Positions 10,600 to 23,070 of a DNA stretch of 64,000 bases are shown here, piece by piece. Below the pieces are notes generated by a model. The model saw nothing but the letters and a program-made list of their open reading frames with translations. It ran no database searches and was not told the DNA's origin. Source of the stretch: Euryodendron excelsum (lineage: Eukaryota > Streptophyta > Magnoliopsida > Ericales > Pentaphylacaceae); the NCBI GenBank assembly GCA_033060915.1, contig CM065387.1:35111001-35175000 (forward strand). The letters run 5' to 3'. The position numbers and the translations under genes are program-made. Numbering within the stretch: the first letter of the stretch is position 1; each line of letters begins with the position of its first letter.

Positions 10600-12000
10600 T
10601 GCATTCAAAAGCCATTTGCAAAACTTGCACCAAAATTCTCTTTCAAACTTGCATTCAAAATCTTTCTCTTTAAACTTGTTTTCAAAATCACACTCTTAGG
10701 ATGATTCTAGCCATCCTATGGTTAGGGTTGTTTTAATAAAGTGTTACATTCAATATGATCATTATGGTCCATATTTCAAACCATAGTTGTTGTCAAAATC
10801 ACAACCCTAGAATGGTTCTAATCTTTTCATGGTTAGAATCATTATAGGAAAGTGAGATATTTAAGAGACTTGTAAAAGTCCATATTCAAATCCTCTTTCC
10901 AAATAATTTTGCAAATCTACTTCCTAAAAACGCTTTTCAAATATCTGCTTTCCAAAAATTCTGTCTTGAAATCCAAGTTAAGTCCTAGAATCTATGATTA
11001 GGAAACCCTAATTCCTTTCTTGAAGTTTTGACTTTCTATTTTTGCCTCAAATCATAGGTTTTCAAAATTATTACATCAAATCATAGATTTCAAAACCCTT
11101 TTTCTACCAAATCATAAATCTCTAAATTCAAGATTTCTAAAATTCAGTTTTTCTAATTTCATGTCAAATCAAATATTTCAATTTAGGAAACTAAATCAAA
11201 TCTTTTCATTTTAGAAACAAAATCAAATTATCTATTTTTGGAAATAAAATCTAATCTTCAACTTTAGGAAATAGAAATTAAATCTTTCGTAATACCAAAT
11301 ATTTCCTAATTTCAAACCTTTCCAAATCTTGACTTTCTAAATTTCAAACCATCAAATCTTTCCTAATTCTAATCTTTCCTAATTTCAAACTTTCAAACCT
11401 TTCCTAATTTCAAACTTTCAAATCTTTCCAAATTTCAAATCTTTCTAAGTTCAAATCTTTCCAAAAATCAATTCTTTCCTAATTTGAAACTTACCTAATC
11501 CAAAACTTTCCTAAAATGAAACTTTCCTATTTTGAAACTTTTCTAATTCAAAGTTTTCCTAAGTTCAAATTTTCTAAATTCTAAATTTCCAAATTCTTCC
11601 AAATTAAATATTTCCAAATCAAGCCAAATCTTCACAAGTCTTTTCCGAGTCAAGTGTTTCTAAATCAAATCAAATCCTTTCCTACTTCGAAACTTTCTAA
11701 AATTAAACTTCTCAAGTTCAAATTAAGTTTTTTCAAGTGCATGTTTCAACCCTAGGTTACCTAAGTCTTAAGATACCTAAACCCTAGTTCAGCCCTAACC
11801 CTAAAGTTAGAAAGCTTCAACTCTTTTCTAAACCAAGATGGTTTTCAAACTCCAATTCCATCAACTTTTTCAAATTTTCAATTCTACAATCTTTTTCAAA
11901 TCTTAAATCTCCTTTTCAAATTTATTGTTAAGATCAAATCTTTTTCTTGCACTTGCATGTCATACATCATATCAAACTTTTTTCAAAAATTCTTTTCAAA
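10600..12000 (+). repeat. Low-complexity G-poor region in LTR B
   Basis: Made of degenerate short units such as CTTTCCTAATTTCAAAC and AATCTTTCC. G is rare on the plus strand. The equivalent regions are about 47000-49200 and 60200-62150 in element D and the complement of about 37420-38500 in element C. It lies downstream of the TATA box, so it would be in the transcribed R/U5 part. No gene is visible. Confidence 0.75.
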
Positions 12001-12260
12001 TTGGATAGTATTGGACATTGGATAATCAAAAATTCTAAATAAGTGAACCTAGGGTGAATAGACATGTAGGTACCGCAAGGACATTGGATAATCAAGTTAG
12101 TTGATGACTCCAAAACTTTTTTTCAAAAGCCCTTAATCAAATCAATTTTCAATTCAAATCTTGTCGCACTCGTCTTTCTAGGAGGATGAGTTCTAACCAG
12201 AGAGTACTGTGTTTTTCCAACTTGTGTGTTTTCTCAAGTGTGAAAAATTGGGGCACGACA

Positions 12261-12430
12261 ATTAGTCATCATATATACTGATCATTCTATGCTAAAGTAC
12301 TTATTAACCAAGCCTAATGCAAAACCATGCCTCATCTATTGGATTCTTTTGTTACAAGAGTTCCTCATTGAAATTTGAGACAAGAAAGGGGTAGAGAATA
12401 TAGTTGATGACCATTTATCATGACTCCCTA
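12261..12430 (+). pseudogene. RNase H C-terminal remnant (Athila-like)
   Basis: The plus strand reads YTDHSMLKYLLTKPNAKPCL, then WILLLQEF and KKGVENIVDDHLS, which is the RNase H C-terminus and linker of Athila-type pol. Stops interrupt it (after EFLIEI and after DDHLS), so it is not functional. It begins directly at the end of LTR B. Confidence 0.8.
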
Positions 12431-12589
12431 CCGATAGGGAAGCCAAAGATAGTCTCCCTATCAATAATCGGATGAGCATCTTTTCCAAATCCAAGAACTT
12501 TCTTAAGCAATTGTTCCATGGTTCGCTGATATAGCAAACTTTTTAGCTACTGGCAAGATACTGTCATACTGGTCTTACTTAGATAAACA

Positions 12590-13833
12590 AAAATTCTTTA
12601 AAAATATAAGGTATTTCTTCTGGGATGATTCGTACTTGTTCAAGTATTGTCCCGATCAAATAATTCGTCGGCGTATTCCCAACAATGAGTTTCAATCTGT
12701 CATGAAGTTTTGTCACTCCAATGCTTGTGGTGGGCACTTCAGTTTTGAAAACGACGGTTGCAAAGATTCTGTAATATGGCTTGTATTGGCCTACCATGTT
12801 TCATGATGTTCACACTTTTTACACATCTTGTGATAGGTGTCAATGACTATGAAGTCTGACTAGAAGGCACATGAAGCCTCTCAACCCCATTCTTATTCTT
12901 GAGATATTTGATTGTTGGGTTATTGATTTCATAGGACCGTTTCCTAGTTCATTTGGATTCATTTACATTCTTGTGGCCATTGACTACGTATCTAAATGGA
13001 TGGAGATCGTTGCTTCTCGTACCAATGATTATCACGTTGTAGTCAAGTTCTTAAAGGAGAATATCTTTTCTAACTTTGGTATGCCTCGTGATGTCATTAG
13101 TGATGGTGGCATTCACTTTTGTAATAAACCCATTAGAATGTTAATATGAAAGTATGGGATCCTTCATAAGGTTAGTACACTTTTCATCCTTAAACAAGTG
13201 GCCAAGTTGAGTTAGCTAACCAGGAGATTAAGCACAGTCTTGAGAAAACTGTTATTAATCCTAACTGTAAGGACTAGTCTTTAAGGTTAGTGGATACACT
13301 GAACTACTTACAAAACTGCGTTAGGTGTTTCTCCTTATAGGCTTATGTATGGGAAATCATGTCACCTTTCGGTAAAAATTGAACACAAAGCCTATTGGGC
13401 CATTCGCTAATTTAATAAGAACATAGATACAGCCAGCCAAACTAAGAAGCTACAACTCAATGAACTTAAGGAACTCTGAAATAATGCCTATGCGAATGCC
13501 AAGATCTCTAAGGCCAAGATAAAAACATTCCATAACCAACACATTCTTCGTAAGTCTTTTTATGTTGGTCAAATAGTATTGCTTTATAATTCCCGGTTAC
13601 ACTTGTTTCTAGGCAAATTGAAGAGTAAGTGGTCTAGATCTTATCTAGTAAGAGATGTGTCAGCACATGGAGCGGTAGAAATTGAGAATTCTAGTAATGG
13701 GAATGTTTTTAAAGTCAATGGACAAAGACTGAAGCCCTACTTGAAGAACTTTGTAAGTTTGATTGAAAGTGTGGATCTTATAGATCCACCATTACTTGAG
13801 TACAAGCAACACACAATCAGTGTATACATTTAG
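12590..13833 (+). pseudogene. Integrase remnant (Athila-like)
   Basis: The zinc-binding part lies at about 12590-12860 (YFFWDDSYLFKYCPDQIIRR, CHSNACGGHF). The catalytic core is at 12871-13149: [20 protein letters not shown] with its Asp, then [12 protein letters not shown]. The C-terminal part runs from about 13330 to 13833: YRLMYGKSCHL, LQLNELKEL, VLLYNSRLHLF, HGAVEIENS and FKVNGQRLKPYL. Several stops and frameshifts separate these blocks; the last block is open from 13579 to 13831. The order and wording match Athila integrases. Confidence 0.88.
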
Positions 13834-13893
13834 TTTAGTCTATCTATTTAGTTTAGTAGCTAGTTTATCTTTAGTTGGAGGGAAGAGAAATTT

Positions 13894-13910
13894 CCCCCCC
13901 CCCCCCCCCC
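13894..13910 (+). repeat. Poly-C tract (17 C)
   Basis: An uninterrupted run of 17 cytosines, just downstream of the Athila-like integrase. Its length may be unreliable in an assembly. Confidence 0.9.
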
Positions 13911-15457
13911 GGGTGTTTGTCTCCCCCCCTTTCCCTTCTCTTTTTTGCCTTGCAATTGTGGCTATTTTCTTGTTGGAGGGGAGGGCCATATTTGTTTTTC
14001 TATTATTTGGTTTGTCATTTTTTGTTTTTTATTTTTATTTTTGTCTTTGTAACTAGCAGACGTTAAAGAATTGGATAATATCATAATTTCTCATATAGAT
14101 GGTCAAATGCTTACATTTGCATGTTGCATTTTCTAGATATTTTCATTTGGTATTAGGGGCGAGTAAATTCGACGTGCAAAGATAGTGACGAGAGTTGAGC
14201 TCCGAAAGGAACAACCTCAACCTCTTACTGGTCGCAGTACTCTGGCCAGTAAAAGAAGAACAAAGAGACTAAATAGGTGTCACCGTTATACTAGACATAC
14301 GTGTGTGGATAAAAATTGCAAAGTCAGTAACTGACTAATGTCAGGGAATCAAACAGTTTACCTAGATATTATTAAAAGATGAGTAAATGCTGAACATTGA
14401 GACGCCTTGAATTCACCAGAACGGTAAACTATCTTGATTTTGATGTCAAAAGTGTGGCTCGACTGTGTAATGATTATTTTTCTTAGGGTGTGTTATGTTT
14501 GAATGTTTTATTTGCATTTTTATCTTTATTAATAAATATGACTAACATTTATTTCGCAGATATTTTGTATGTTAAAAAAAAACAAAAACAAAAAAAAATG
14601 CACAAATCTGAGAAGTGTACAATTTGAATGCACTAGAGATCTACAAAAGAGATTTGCGTATCTTTTATAATTTTATACAGTTTTATGTGAATTGCAAATG
14701 TAGATTTTAGGGATTTGTTGAAACATGTTTTCATTCACCTTAACACAATTTTTATTTTATCCTTTCTTTTTAATACAATTGCAAGATTTTATCTTAACAC
14801 ATAAAAAGAGGCTATTTTATATCACTTATTATCATATCATGATAAGTTTAGTATTTTTGCATATTGTACAATCATCCTTACAAAAATGAAGATTTTTTAC
14901 CAAGTGAGTTTTAAAGCCAATCACATCTTTCGAAGTGTTTACATTTATTCTTGATGAATTTTTTCTATTATACTTGTATTTGACTCAATTGTTTGAATTG
15001 CTACTGTAATTGAATATGTTGAATTCTTAGAACTTTGATTTATTGTGCTTTTTCAAAAATGAATCGAGACTATCTTTGATCTTTTGAGCCATATATTTCT
15101 TTGTTGATATAATTCCTTTGGAACCATCTTTAAGCCTATTTCTTTGTCTTTTGATACGTATATCATTGCTAAAGTTTTGTCCCTCAATATGAAAACATAA
15201 GTATCTTCACTTGTGCAAGTGGAATTAAGAAAGGGGGCGATTTATTTGCAATAGGAAAAAATAATAATAATAATTTAGCAACGAAGGAAAGAAAATAAAA
15301 AAAAATCAAAGGAAAAAAGAGAAGTATGAAAAAAAAGAATAAGAGGTTGGTTGTTGAAAAAAAAAAAGAGGAAAAAAAATCCTATCTAATCAAATGTAAA
15401 AGGAAAATTGAAGGTATGTATTCATTGACCAATTCATGCCTTGATCACACATATTTT

Positions 15458-15538
15458 GAGCCTTTTATCCTTTCTTTCTCCCTACCTTATACCTCATGGC
15501 CACGTTACAACCTGAACAAAGTCCTCGAGAATTTGATG
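15458..15538 (+). repeat. Shared ~80-nt motif, copy in the Athila-like element
   Basis: Runs from GAGCCTTTTATCCTTTC to AAAGTCCTCGAGAATTTGATG and contains ATGGCCACGTTACAACCT. Similar copies lie at 42718-42793, 42979-43058, 53567-53641 and 53767-53849 in Ogre-like elements. It is not in a conserved reading frame. Its role is unknown. Confidence 0.6.
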
Positions 15539-16166
15539 TGTACATTGTTTATTCATTCACTTCATAGAATTTACTTATTAGTTGCTTGTATGATTTTAAC
15601 ATTGTGTATTCTTTCATGGAGCTATGTCAAGTCATCTCTCACTTTATATATTCACATCATTTTCTTTATGGTTATCTGTTTTGATTTTTCATTACATTTA
15701 ATCTTTTACAAGAATAACCGATGTGAGATGCCTATGTTCTTTCTTTTTGAGAGAATATCCGATGAGTTTGAATCAAAACTTAAAGGATGTATCTGTGGTT
15801 TTATGTTATAATACTTTTCTTATCATGTAATGATCACATGCACACAAAAATCTCTCATATGTTATTTTAAGACATTATCTTGCTTGTGTATTAACTAGTA
15901 TGATATATAGAATTTGCTTGCGGTTTGATACATCTATTATTTTTCTCATTATCCTCATTCGCAAGTCACATTTTGATGTTTGTGAGTACTATTACTGGAA
16001 ACCCTCACGAGACACCACTCGTCTACTAGGAGTAACCTAGGAATTTAAAGATTTGGTGCATAAGCTAAATGCACTTGTGGTTCTTAGGAAAATGGAGCAT
16101 ATCTTTTTTATCTTTTAAGTGTGTTTATTTGTTTTGCTAGGGATTAGCAAAAATTTAGTTAAGGAG

Positions 16167-17527
16167 TGTGATTGCACTCTAAAAAAGTACGATCGCAGTC
16201 CCTAATTATCGGCTAATATTAGTTATTATTTGTGTTAATCATTCTTTTTATATAACTGTAGTATTTTTTACGTTTTATACACCTTGAGCAAATTTATAGA
16301 TAAAACCAAGCAAAATGAAGTAAGATGATGCCCATTATCTATATGAGTTGGTGTGTATATTATATTATAAATATATATATTATAATATATCATTTATTTT
16401 ATATATATTATAATATAATTTTTACTTTATATATTATATTATATCTTATTATAATATATATATATATATATGTATCATTGGTGTGTGCAGGTTGTGCGTG
16501 CAGGTGAGGGCGGCTGATAAGGAAAAAAAAAAAAGAAAAGAAGGAAGCTGCAAAAAGGAAAATAAGAAAGAAAGGGAGACTACAAGGAGGGAAAGGAGGA
16601 AAGAAGAAAAAAATTAAACAACTTGCCTATAAAAAAGAGAAGAGGAGAGTGGACGGAAGAAGAAAATAGAGAGCTCCATTCAATTGTTTCCTTTCTTAAG
16701 GATAGATTTTCAATTAGTTTACTAGCAGCTCTTCATTCAATTAATTTTTTCTTTCAGTTATTTCTTTACTGTTATTCTGTTGTAATAAACTTTTTAATTT
16801 ATAAAGTTATTTTTTTTCAAGCTATGTCTCAATACTGTGAATAGCTAGTTTTATTCTTAGAGTCAATTGTGAATATCATTTGAGGATCTTGAAATATCAA
16901 CAAAGACAATTGAGCCTTCATTATTTTATCTTTAAAATCTTTCAATTCTTAGTAATTAAATTCTAGATCTTTGAGAAAACTTAGAGCCTTGACTAAGTTT
17001 GCTAATTTCTATATACAAAACTTAGTTTGGTATAGTTATTGTACAAATCGATGGTATAAATCTGTAGCTTTAATTTTATTATTCTAGATTTAATTATTAT
17101 TGAATTTAGTTCTAATAGCTCTGAATCAAGGCTCAAAACGAAGCCAATGATTTGAGTTACAAAACCTCTGTTGGAATTTCGAGTGAATCAGGTGATCAGA
17201 TCAATTGGATCCAAGACTATTTTATTTAATTTAATTAAAATCTCATTCTACAACCATCAATCTTCAAAAATTAAACTTTTTTACTTTGGTTACCATTTTC
17301 TGCAATAATTGTCCAATTCTCATCGGTACTTTTTAATATGAAATTCAAATAGGTTGGTTTAGATTCCAACTGAAGCTATTGTAACACTACAGTGTCTTGC
17401 ATGGATTAGTCAATATCTAATCTTTTACCATTGGTAAATTTTAGCACCTAACTTTGCATATTTTGATAATTGTTCCTTGTGGATCGACTCCAATCCTCAC
17501 AAGTTCCAATCAAACTGCTAATCGGCA
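16167..17527 (+). mobile_element. Probable 3' LTR of the Athila-like element
   Basis: Starts TGTGATTGCACTC just after GCTAGGGATTAGCAA and a purine-rich stretch, the usual arrangement at an Athila 3' LTR. The second half (about 16840-17500) resembles the LTR remnant at 30600-31680, including CAAATCGATGGTAT. It ends with the CCTTGTGGATCGACTCC landmark near 17480. The precise end is uncertain. Confidence 0.55.
16358..16472 (+). repeat. AT-rich simple repeat
   Basis: Imperfect TA and ATT repeats, almost without G or C, inside the Athila-like LTR. Confidence 0.8.
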
Positions 17528-17748
17528 TGTTTGGAAAGCCATTCGGATCTTTGTAGAGCTGATTTTTTTCTTTGTTAGAAAATAAAAATTATTGAATTAG
17601 AGTCATAGTACACAATAGATGACAGCTTTAATCAATGGGGGACCATTGATTGGAAAAATAATTACACCACCTAGTGTGTGGAGCCCATGGTCTTCTTGAG
17701 GAGAAAGTATTAGTAACAACTGTTATATCACATTATCATATTGAATTG
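17528..17748. other. Unassigned stretch
   Basis: No gene or recognised element. It separates the Athila-like LTR from the repeat that begins at 17749. Confidence 0.5.
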
Positions 17749-17812
17749 GTATAATAGGTCAATGATACATAGCCAAATGATTATGTTAACTTTTAATCTA
17801 TACTATATATTA

Positions 17813-20306
17813 CTAGTAGTGTACTCGTGCTATGCACGGAGTGACAATAATATATACTAAATGTAAAAAATTTGTAAAAATAAATTATCAATTTATACAA
17901 TAATCATATGATTAAACTAAATTATAATAATATAATATATTCTTAAAATAAAAAATCAAAAGTTGATTGTAATAAACAAAAAGCCCTAAACTTGAAATAA
18001 GAAACTAAGTTTTATTGTGAACAAAAGTATTATTTTTTAACCTTAAAATCTTGTTGAGGGCCTATAGTGATCAAATATATACGTTACACATGTTAGATGA
18101 TTTTATTTAATAAGTATATTTATAATTCACATATTAAATATAAAAATTAACTAAAAAAGAATTTAAAATTTTAAGTTAAACAGATTTGATTTACCTAGAT
18201 TACTTCAATTTCATTAAATATTTTCTATTTATAAATAGAAGGTAAAATTTTTTTTTTTTATTTTATGCTTAGATCAATACTATTATGAGATATATAATAT
18301 GATTATTTAAAAATTTTAAAAAGTTCGCCCAACAACTAATTGCTATAATATATATGGTATAGATAGATTTGTCCTTCTAAAAAAAATAAAGGGATTTGAA
18401 TTGAAAATTTCACATTTTTAAATTAAATGAAGGACTTTCTAAATTTTAAGGGAAGAACCTACGAAATCTAAAAATAAAAATACTAATAATTTAAATTTTA
18501 TGTAAAACATTCCAAAAAAAAAAGATGAGATTTCAGTAAAGATTTATTAATTATGATTTTTTTTTATATTTTATGGTTAAACCTACACTATTTTAACAGA
18601 TTTATTATTAGTAATTTAAAATTTTAAAAAACTAAAAAAATCATTTTAGGTCTTTCAACATTAAAAACCTAATGTATTGCTCTAAATATATAGTTATAAA
18701 TGCACATTATGTTAGTCTACATAACATAATAATATGTCAAAACTTATTATTAAAGTAATATATGTCATGTCAATATTACTAAATATCTGAATTTTTATAT
18801 ATTTAAGGGAGTGACTTTAGGAAATATCTAATAGTTTGAATTTTGAAATAAATGTAAGATTTTAGGAAAGTAATAAAATTATATTTGTTAACTAATCAAA
18901 TTGTAACAAAGCTACTCTCATATTATCAAAAATTTAATTTCTAGAAATTTTAAGAGAGTGACTCTAGGAAATATATAATAGGAATTAAAGGTCCATCTAT
19001 ATATTACATATAATTCTATTAATGAGAGGTTTTAACTAACCAATCGAATTGCACCAAGTAGTATTTTATGGTTTGATCAATACTATTATGAGATATATAA
19101 CATGATTATTCAAAAATTTTAAAAAGTTCATCCAACAACCAATTTAAAATGATAATACTAATATTTTGATTTTTATGTAAAACTTTCCAAAATAAGATGA
19201 GATTTTAGTAAAGATTTGTTAATCACGAAAAAATTAATTTTTTTTTTATATTTTATGGTTAAACTTATATTATTGTAATAGATTTAGTATTAGTAATTTT
19301 AAATTTTAAAAACTAAGAAAATTAGTTTAGGTCTTTCAAAATTAAAGATCCAACAACATATTGTTATAAATAGATAGCTATAATATGTCAAAACGTATTG
19401 TTAAAGTAATAAGTGGCATGCCAATATTATTAAATATTTGAATTTTCATACATTTAAGGGACTGACTTTAGGAAATATGTAATAATTTGAATTTTGAAAT
19501 AAATGTAATATTTTAGGAAAGTAATAAAGTTATTTTTGTTAACCATCCAAATTATAACAATGTTATTCTAATATTACCAAAATTTTAATTTCTAGAAATT
19601 TTCGAAGAGTGACTTAATTAGGAAATATATAATAGGAATTAAAAGTCCATCTATATACTATATATAATTCTATTAGTGAGACCTTTTAGCTAACCAGTCA
19701 AATTGCAACATGTAGCATTTTAACATTACAAAAAATAAAAATTATGTAAAAAATGGATTGAAATTTTGATGAGCAAAGACCTCATAACATTCTGATATAA
19801 TATATAGTATAGATAGAATTAAGAAGAAATAAGAAAAAGGTTAGAAATAGTCAATGATATTTTGATATATATATATTGTATATAAACAAAGTCATAAGAA
19901 TTTAGTGACATGTTCTTTCTATTTTAGAAATTTAAAATCTCTTTATGATTAATAATGATCCTTTAGGAAGATTATAATTAGAGAAATTTAAAAATGTTAC
20001 CATAACTATCATTGAATATAATTTATGAAGATTAGAATAAATAATAAATAATTAATAGGAACCAATAATAATATAACACTTGGATTTTAAGTTTTTAAAA
20101 AATTAAAATTTAAAGAAAAAAGGATTGAGACTTTCAACTTTAAAGACCTCCTATCATTTTACTATAATATATAATATAGATAGCAATATAATAATAATAT
20201 AACACCTGGATTTTATGTTTTTAAAAAATCAAAATCTAGAGAAAAAAAGATTGAGACTTTCAGTTATAAAGACCTCCTATCATTTTGTTATAATATGTAG
20301 TATAGA
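17813..20306 (-). mobile_element. Non-autonomous Helitron, minus strand, canonical ends
   Basis: On the minus strand it starts TCTATACTACATATTATAAC at 20306 and ends CTAG at 17813. A hairpin with 5-bp arms (17826-17830/17834-17838) lies just before the CTAG. The flanking bases are A before and T after, as Helitrons require. Joining 17812 to 20307 gives a TATATATTA|TAGCAA site, itself the start of another Helitron. No Rep/helicase coding is visible in its 2.5 kb, so it is non-autonomous. It contains a tandem duplication (18480-19715) and further internal 5'-like starts (about 18364, 19813, 20172), so it may be composite. Confidence 0.75.
18480..19715 (-). repeat. Tandem duplication, ~650-bp unit, inside Helitron
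   Basis: 18480-19055 and about 19140-19710 are clearly similar throughout, for example TTTTATGGTTAAACYTA, TTTAGGTCTTTCAA, AAGGGA(G/C)TGACTTTAGG and AGGAAATATATAATAGG in the same order. The copies have diverged by many substitutions, so the duplication is old. Confidence 0.75.
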
Positions 20307-20690
20307 TAGCAATACTATATATTATAGCAAAACATTAGAAGGTCAGTGAAGTTGAAAGTTGCAATCTCTTTTTATCCAAATTTTAATTTTTCAAAAACAT
20401 ATAATACAAGTGTCATTTTATTGTTGGTTTCTCTTTATTTATTTATTATAAACTTCATAGATGCTTTCCATTAACAATTATGGTAATATTTTAAATTCTT
20501 TTTACTTATAATCCACCTAAACAAACTTTATTAAACATAAAGAGAGTTTAAAATTTCTAAAATAGAAATAATATGTGTTATTAAATTGTTAACAATATGT
20601 TATATACAAGATATATGTGTTAGGATAGAATTGGTCCTTTCTAATTTCCTTTATTTCTTCTTAATCTTATAAATTTTATCCACTAAGTGA
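19813..20690. repeat. Large inverted repeat of Helitron 5' segments
   Basis: The left arm (about 19813-20306, minus orientation) is similar to the reverse complement of the right arm (about 20313-20690). Both start from a TATATATTATAGCAAAA-like end and share blocks such as AGGTC, ATTTTTAAAAA, and TTAAGAAGAAATAA with its complement. Within the left arm the first ~135 bp are duplicated in tandem (about 20040-20172 and 20173-20306). A further degenerate copy of the right arm follows at 20690-20905. Confidence 0.65.
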
Positions 20691-20906
20691 TAAATACTAT
20701 CCGTTTTATGGTAATATTTTCAAATTTCTTTAATTATAATCCTCTTAAAGAATCTTTAATTTTAAAATTTTAAAATAGAAAGAACATTTGTTTCTAAATT
20801 ATTAGCATTTTGTCATATATATATATGATACATGTGTCAAAATATCATTAGTTCTTTCTAATTTTTTTTATTTCTTCTCAATTTTATAATTCTATCCATC
20901 TATATA

Positions 20907-21815
20907 TCTACACTATATATTATAGCAATACATTGTCATTAAATGCTCAATTCAATTTTTATAGATTTTTATTTTTTATAGTTTTTGAATAATTTTAAGT
21001 TAACCTAAAAATTATCACTAATTAAATGATATATATTGATGGACTGATGTAATCAAACCTTGCAATTTATCTAATAAAGGAGGTTTGTAATCTTACAAAA
21101 CATGAATTAATGGATAAGATACACTGCTTCCATTTTGTTTCATATAAGTTTTTTAATTTAGTTATTGTTTATGAATTTGTTCAATTATTTCAAATAATTT
21201 GGAAATTATATACAAATAAAGTACACAACCTTTTTATAAAAATACTTTTACAAATGTACATTACTTAAGCATGTGATTAAAAGATTCACTCATACTTATC
21301 TTAACACACTTATGAAACTCAATTAATCTTCTTTCTCTATTGCTCTATATTTTCTTAAAACTAAACTATAATAATACTGTTTTATTGATTTGAATGTATT
21401 CCTTGAGAACGATTAGATATATATGTATATAAAATTTCAAATCTAAAATAGATTAGATGAATATATAATGGTGGCCTAGATATAATATGTTTTTTATAAT
21501 TTATATTTCTTTCTTTTCAAACCTGAGAATGGTTTAGTAAATTTGATGTTAAAATTTATAACTAATGTATTTACTCCCTATGAACAATGATATTTAAAAA
21601 TGTGACTGTCATTATATAAATTGTTCTTTCTATATTTTCTCTATTTGGCTATTAGAAAAGAAAATTTCTAATATATTTCATTTAATATCATATTTTAAAC
21701 ACGTGATGATGTAAAAACTTTTTGTACAAACTTTTCTGAAAATTTTATATTCATTATTCGTGCATACTGAGCTCCCTATATTTATCATCCGTGCATAGCT
21801 CGTGTTCATTGCTAT
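20907..21815 (+). mobile_element. Non-autonomous Helitron, plus strand, degenerate 3' end
   Basis: Begins A|TCTACACTATATATTATAGC at 20907 and ends after an imperfect hairpin (CCGTGCATAGCTCGTG, about 21789-21804) with CTAT in place of CTAG, followed by T. It is 0.9 kb with no coding potential. Directly after it another Helitron-like start resumes (TTATATATTATAGCAAAAC), so it appears to be nested in that element. Confidence 0.55.
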
Positions 21816-23070
21816 TTATATATTATAGCAAAACATTGTGGGCCTTTGAAGCTCAAAATTCTATTCCAATTTTCTCGCATTTTTGAATTATTAAAATACA
21901 AAAATACACATATTTTAATACTATTAGTTGTTTCAAACTTACTCTCTTTACTTTAGGTGTTATTTTATTTTGTTACTTAGTCTATATGATAAGTGTTTCA
22001 AGTTTCTTTCAGCTATACTCCTTACATAGAATCAATAAAAAATAATGACAATTTTAAATTTCTATGATTAGAAGTACACATGTAACAAAATTATTAATAT
22101 TATTATTACCCATCATTCATACCTCTTCAAAAATGTTATTACTATTGATTATTTCAAACTTATTCTTTTTACTTTATATTTTATTCTATTTTGTCACTTA
22201 TTCTATATTGCCAAATTTCCTTCAATTATGCTCCTCACATAAAATTTTCAATATAAAATAAAAATGATTTTAGATTTCTATGACATAAGTACAAATGTGA
22301 CAAATCTATTAATATTATTATTACCCATCAATCATACCTCCTAAAAAATGTTTAAAAAGTAATAAAAAATAAACCAAAATTTTCTTGATTAATTAGTTGT
22401 TTCTTGTTACTATTAGTCTGTATGTTTCAAAGTTAGTCTATATGATAAGTTTGTCAAATTTTATTCAAGTATGTTCCTTACATAGACTGTTTTTATTTTA
22501 AATTTCTATAATAAGAAGTGCATATGCAACAAAATGAATTAATTTAATCATATAATGTTTAATGTATTAAGCTAAACTTTTTATTAAAACTCTCTTATTA
22601 CATAATTGGGTCAAAATTAATTAATCTATGATTAGATTTTAGAGGAAATAGTTTCAAATACAACCTATTCAAATATTCCTTTTAATATCCTCTGGAAAAA
22701 TTTAAGTTGATCACCTCAATTTTCGTCCATTACTAACTATTTTTTGTTTTGCATTACTTTAATTTAAAGTGGAAAGTATTTTTAATTTTTAAAAAATATA
22801 TATTTTTAAGGTTGCGGCCTAATATTATGCTTTTAATCATGTACTTTTAATTTGGTAGGACTACATATGACTCACATCTATATAAAAATGTACATTCGAA
22901 ATATTAAATGTAGCATGAGAGTAACACACTAGATCTTATTAAGTCATTTACTACCTTCATAAAATATATACAAAATATTGAATATCAACATATTTTAAGT
23001 AAAAAATTATTATTTTTAAACCATTTTATTTTCTTTCTTATTACCGTGCATAGCACAAGTTCACTGCTGG
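21816..23070 (+). mobile_element. Helitron-like segment, plus strand
   Basis: Begins with the 5'-type sequence TTATATATTATAGCAAAAC and ends after the hairpin CCGTGCATAGCAC (about 23044-23056) with CTGG near 23067-23070 where CTAG is expected. The AT-rich interior contains an old duplication (about 22060-22290 resembles 21990-22060 and 22310-22520). The plus ORF at 22064-22261 is low-complexity and I do not call it a gene. Confidence 0.5.

Larger units (their letters stand above)
8443..12260 (+). mobile_element. 3' LTR of element B (Ogre-like), 3.8 kb
   Basis: Starts TGTAAGCACTCC and ends GGGGCACGACA at 12260, matching the ends of the LTRs of element D. Parts in order: ~160-bp repeats with TGACCATTTTG-type motifs (about 9371, 9531, 9690), GGCGCCACT palindromes (about 9950-10040), a TATA box at 10057, a long G-poor region (about 10600-12000), and the terminal stem-loop 12169-12190. 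It is followed by ATTAG and the pol of an Athila-like element, so B inserted into that element. The matching left target copy is lost. Confidence 0.85.
13834..16166 (+). other. 3' noncoding region of the Athila-like element
   Basis: About 2.3 kb between integrase and the 3' LTR with no recognisable env-like gene. It holds a 17-C homopolymer (13894-13910), an A/G-rich stretch (about 15240-15390) and one copy of the shared ~80-nt motif (15458-15538). The open frame 15326-15811 (161 codons) begins in the A-rich stretch and resembles no protein I know; I treat it as chance. The region ends with GCTAGGGATTAGCAA and a short purine run, as is usual just before an Athila 3' LTR. Confidence 0.6.
12261..17527 (+). 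mobile_element. Athila-like Ty3/gypsy element, 3' half
   Basis: Contains RNase H and integrase remnants, about 2.3 kb of noncoding DNA, and a probable 3' LTR from 16167. The protein wording (HFCNKPF-like, YRLMYGKSCHL, HKAYWAIR, LLYNSRLHLF-GKLKSKWS) is characteristic of the plant Athila lineage. The 5' half is missing, cut off by element B at 12260. The right end is approximate: the LTR-like sequence fades after about 17527. Confidence 0.8.

Noticed and set aside
12579..12797. Minus-strand ORF of 72 codons
   Set aside because: It is the opposite strand of the zinc-binding region of the Athila-like integrase, which reads clearly on the plus strand.
15326..15811. 161-codon ORF with several hydrophobic stretches, candidate env-like protein of the Athila-like element
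   Set aside because: It starts in an A-rich stretch, contains the shared noncoding motif and lacks the signal peptide and conserved pattern expected of an env-like gene.
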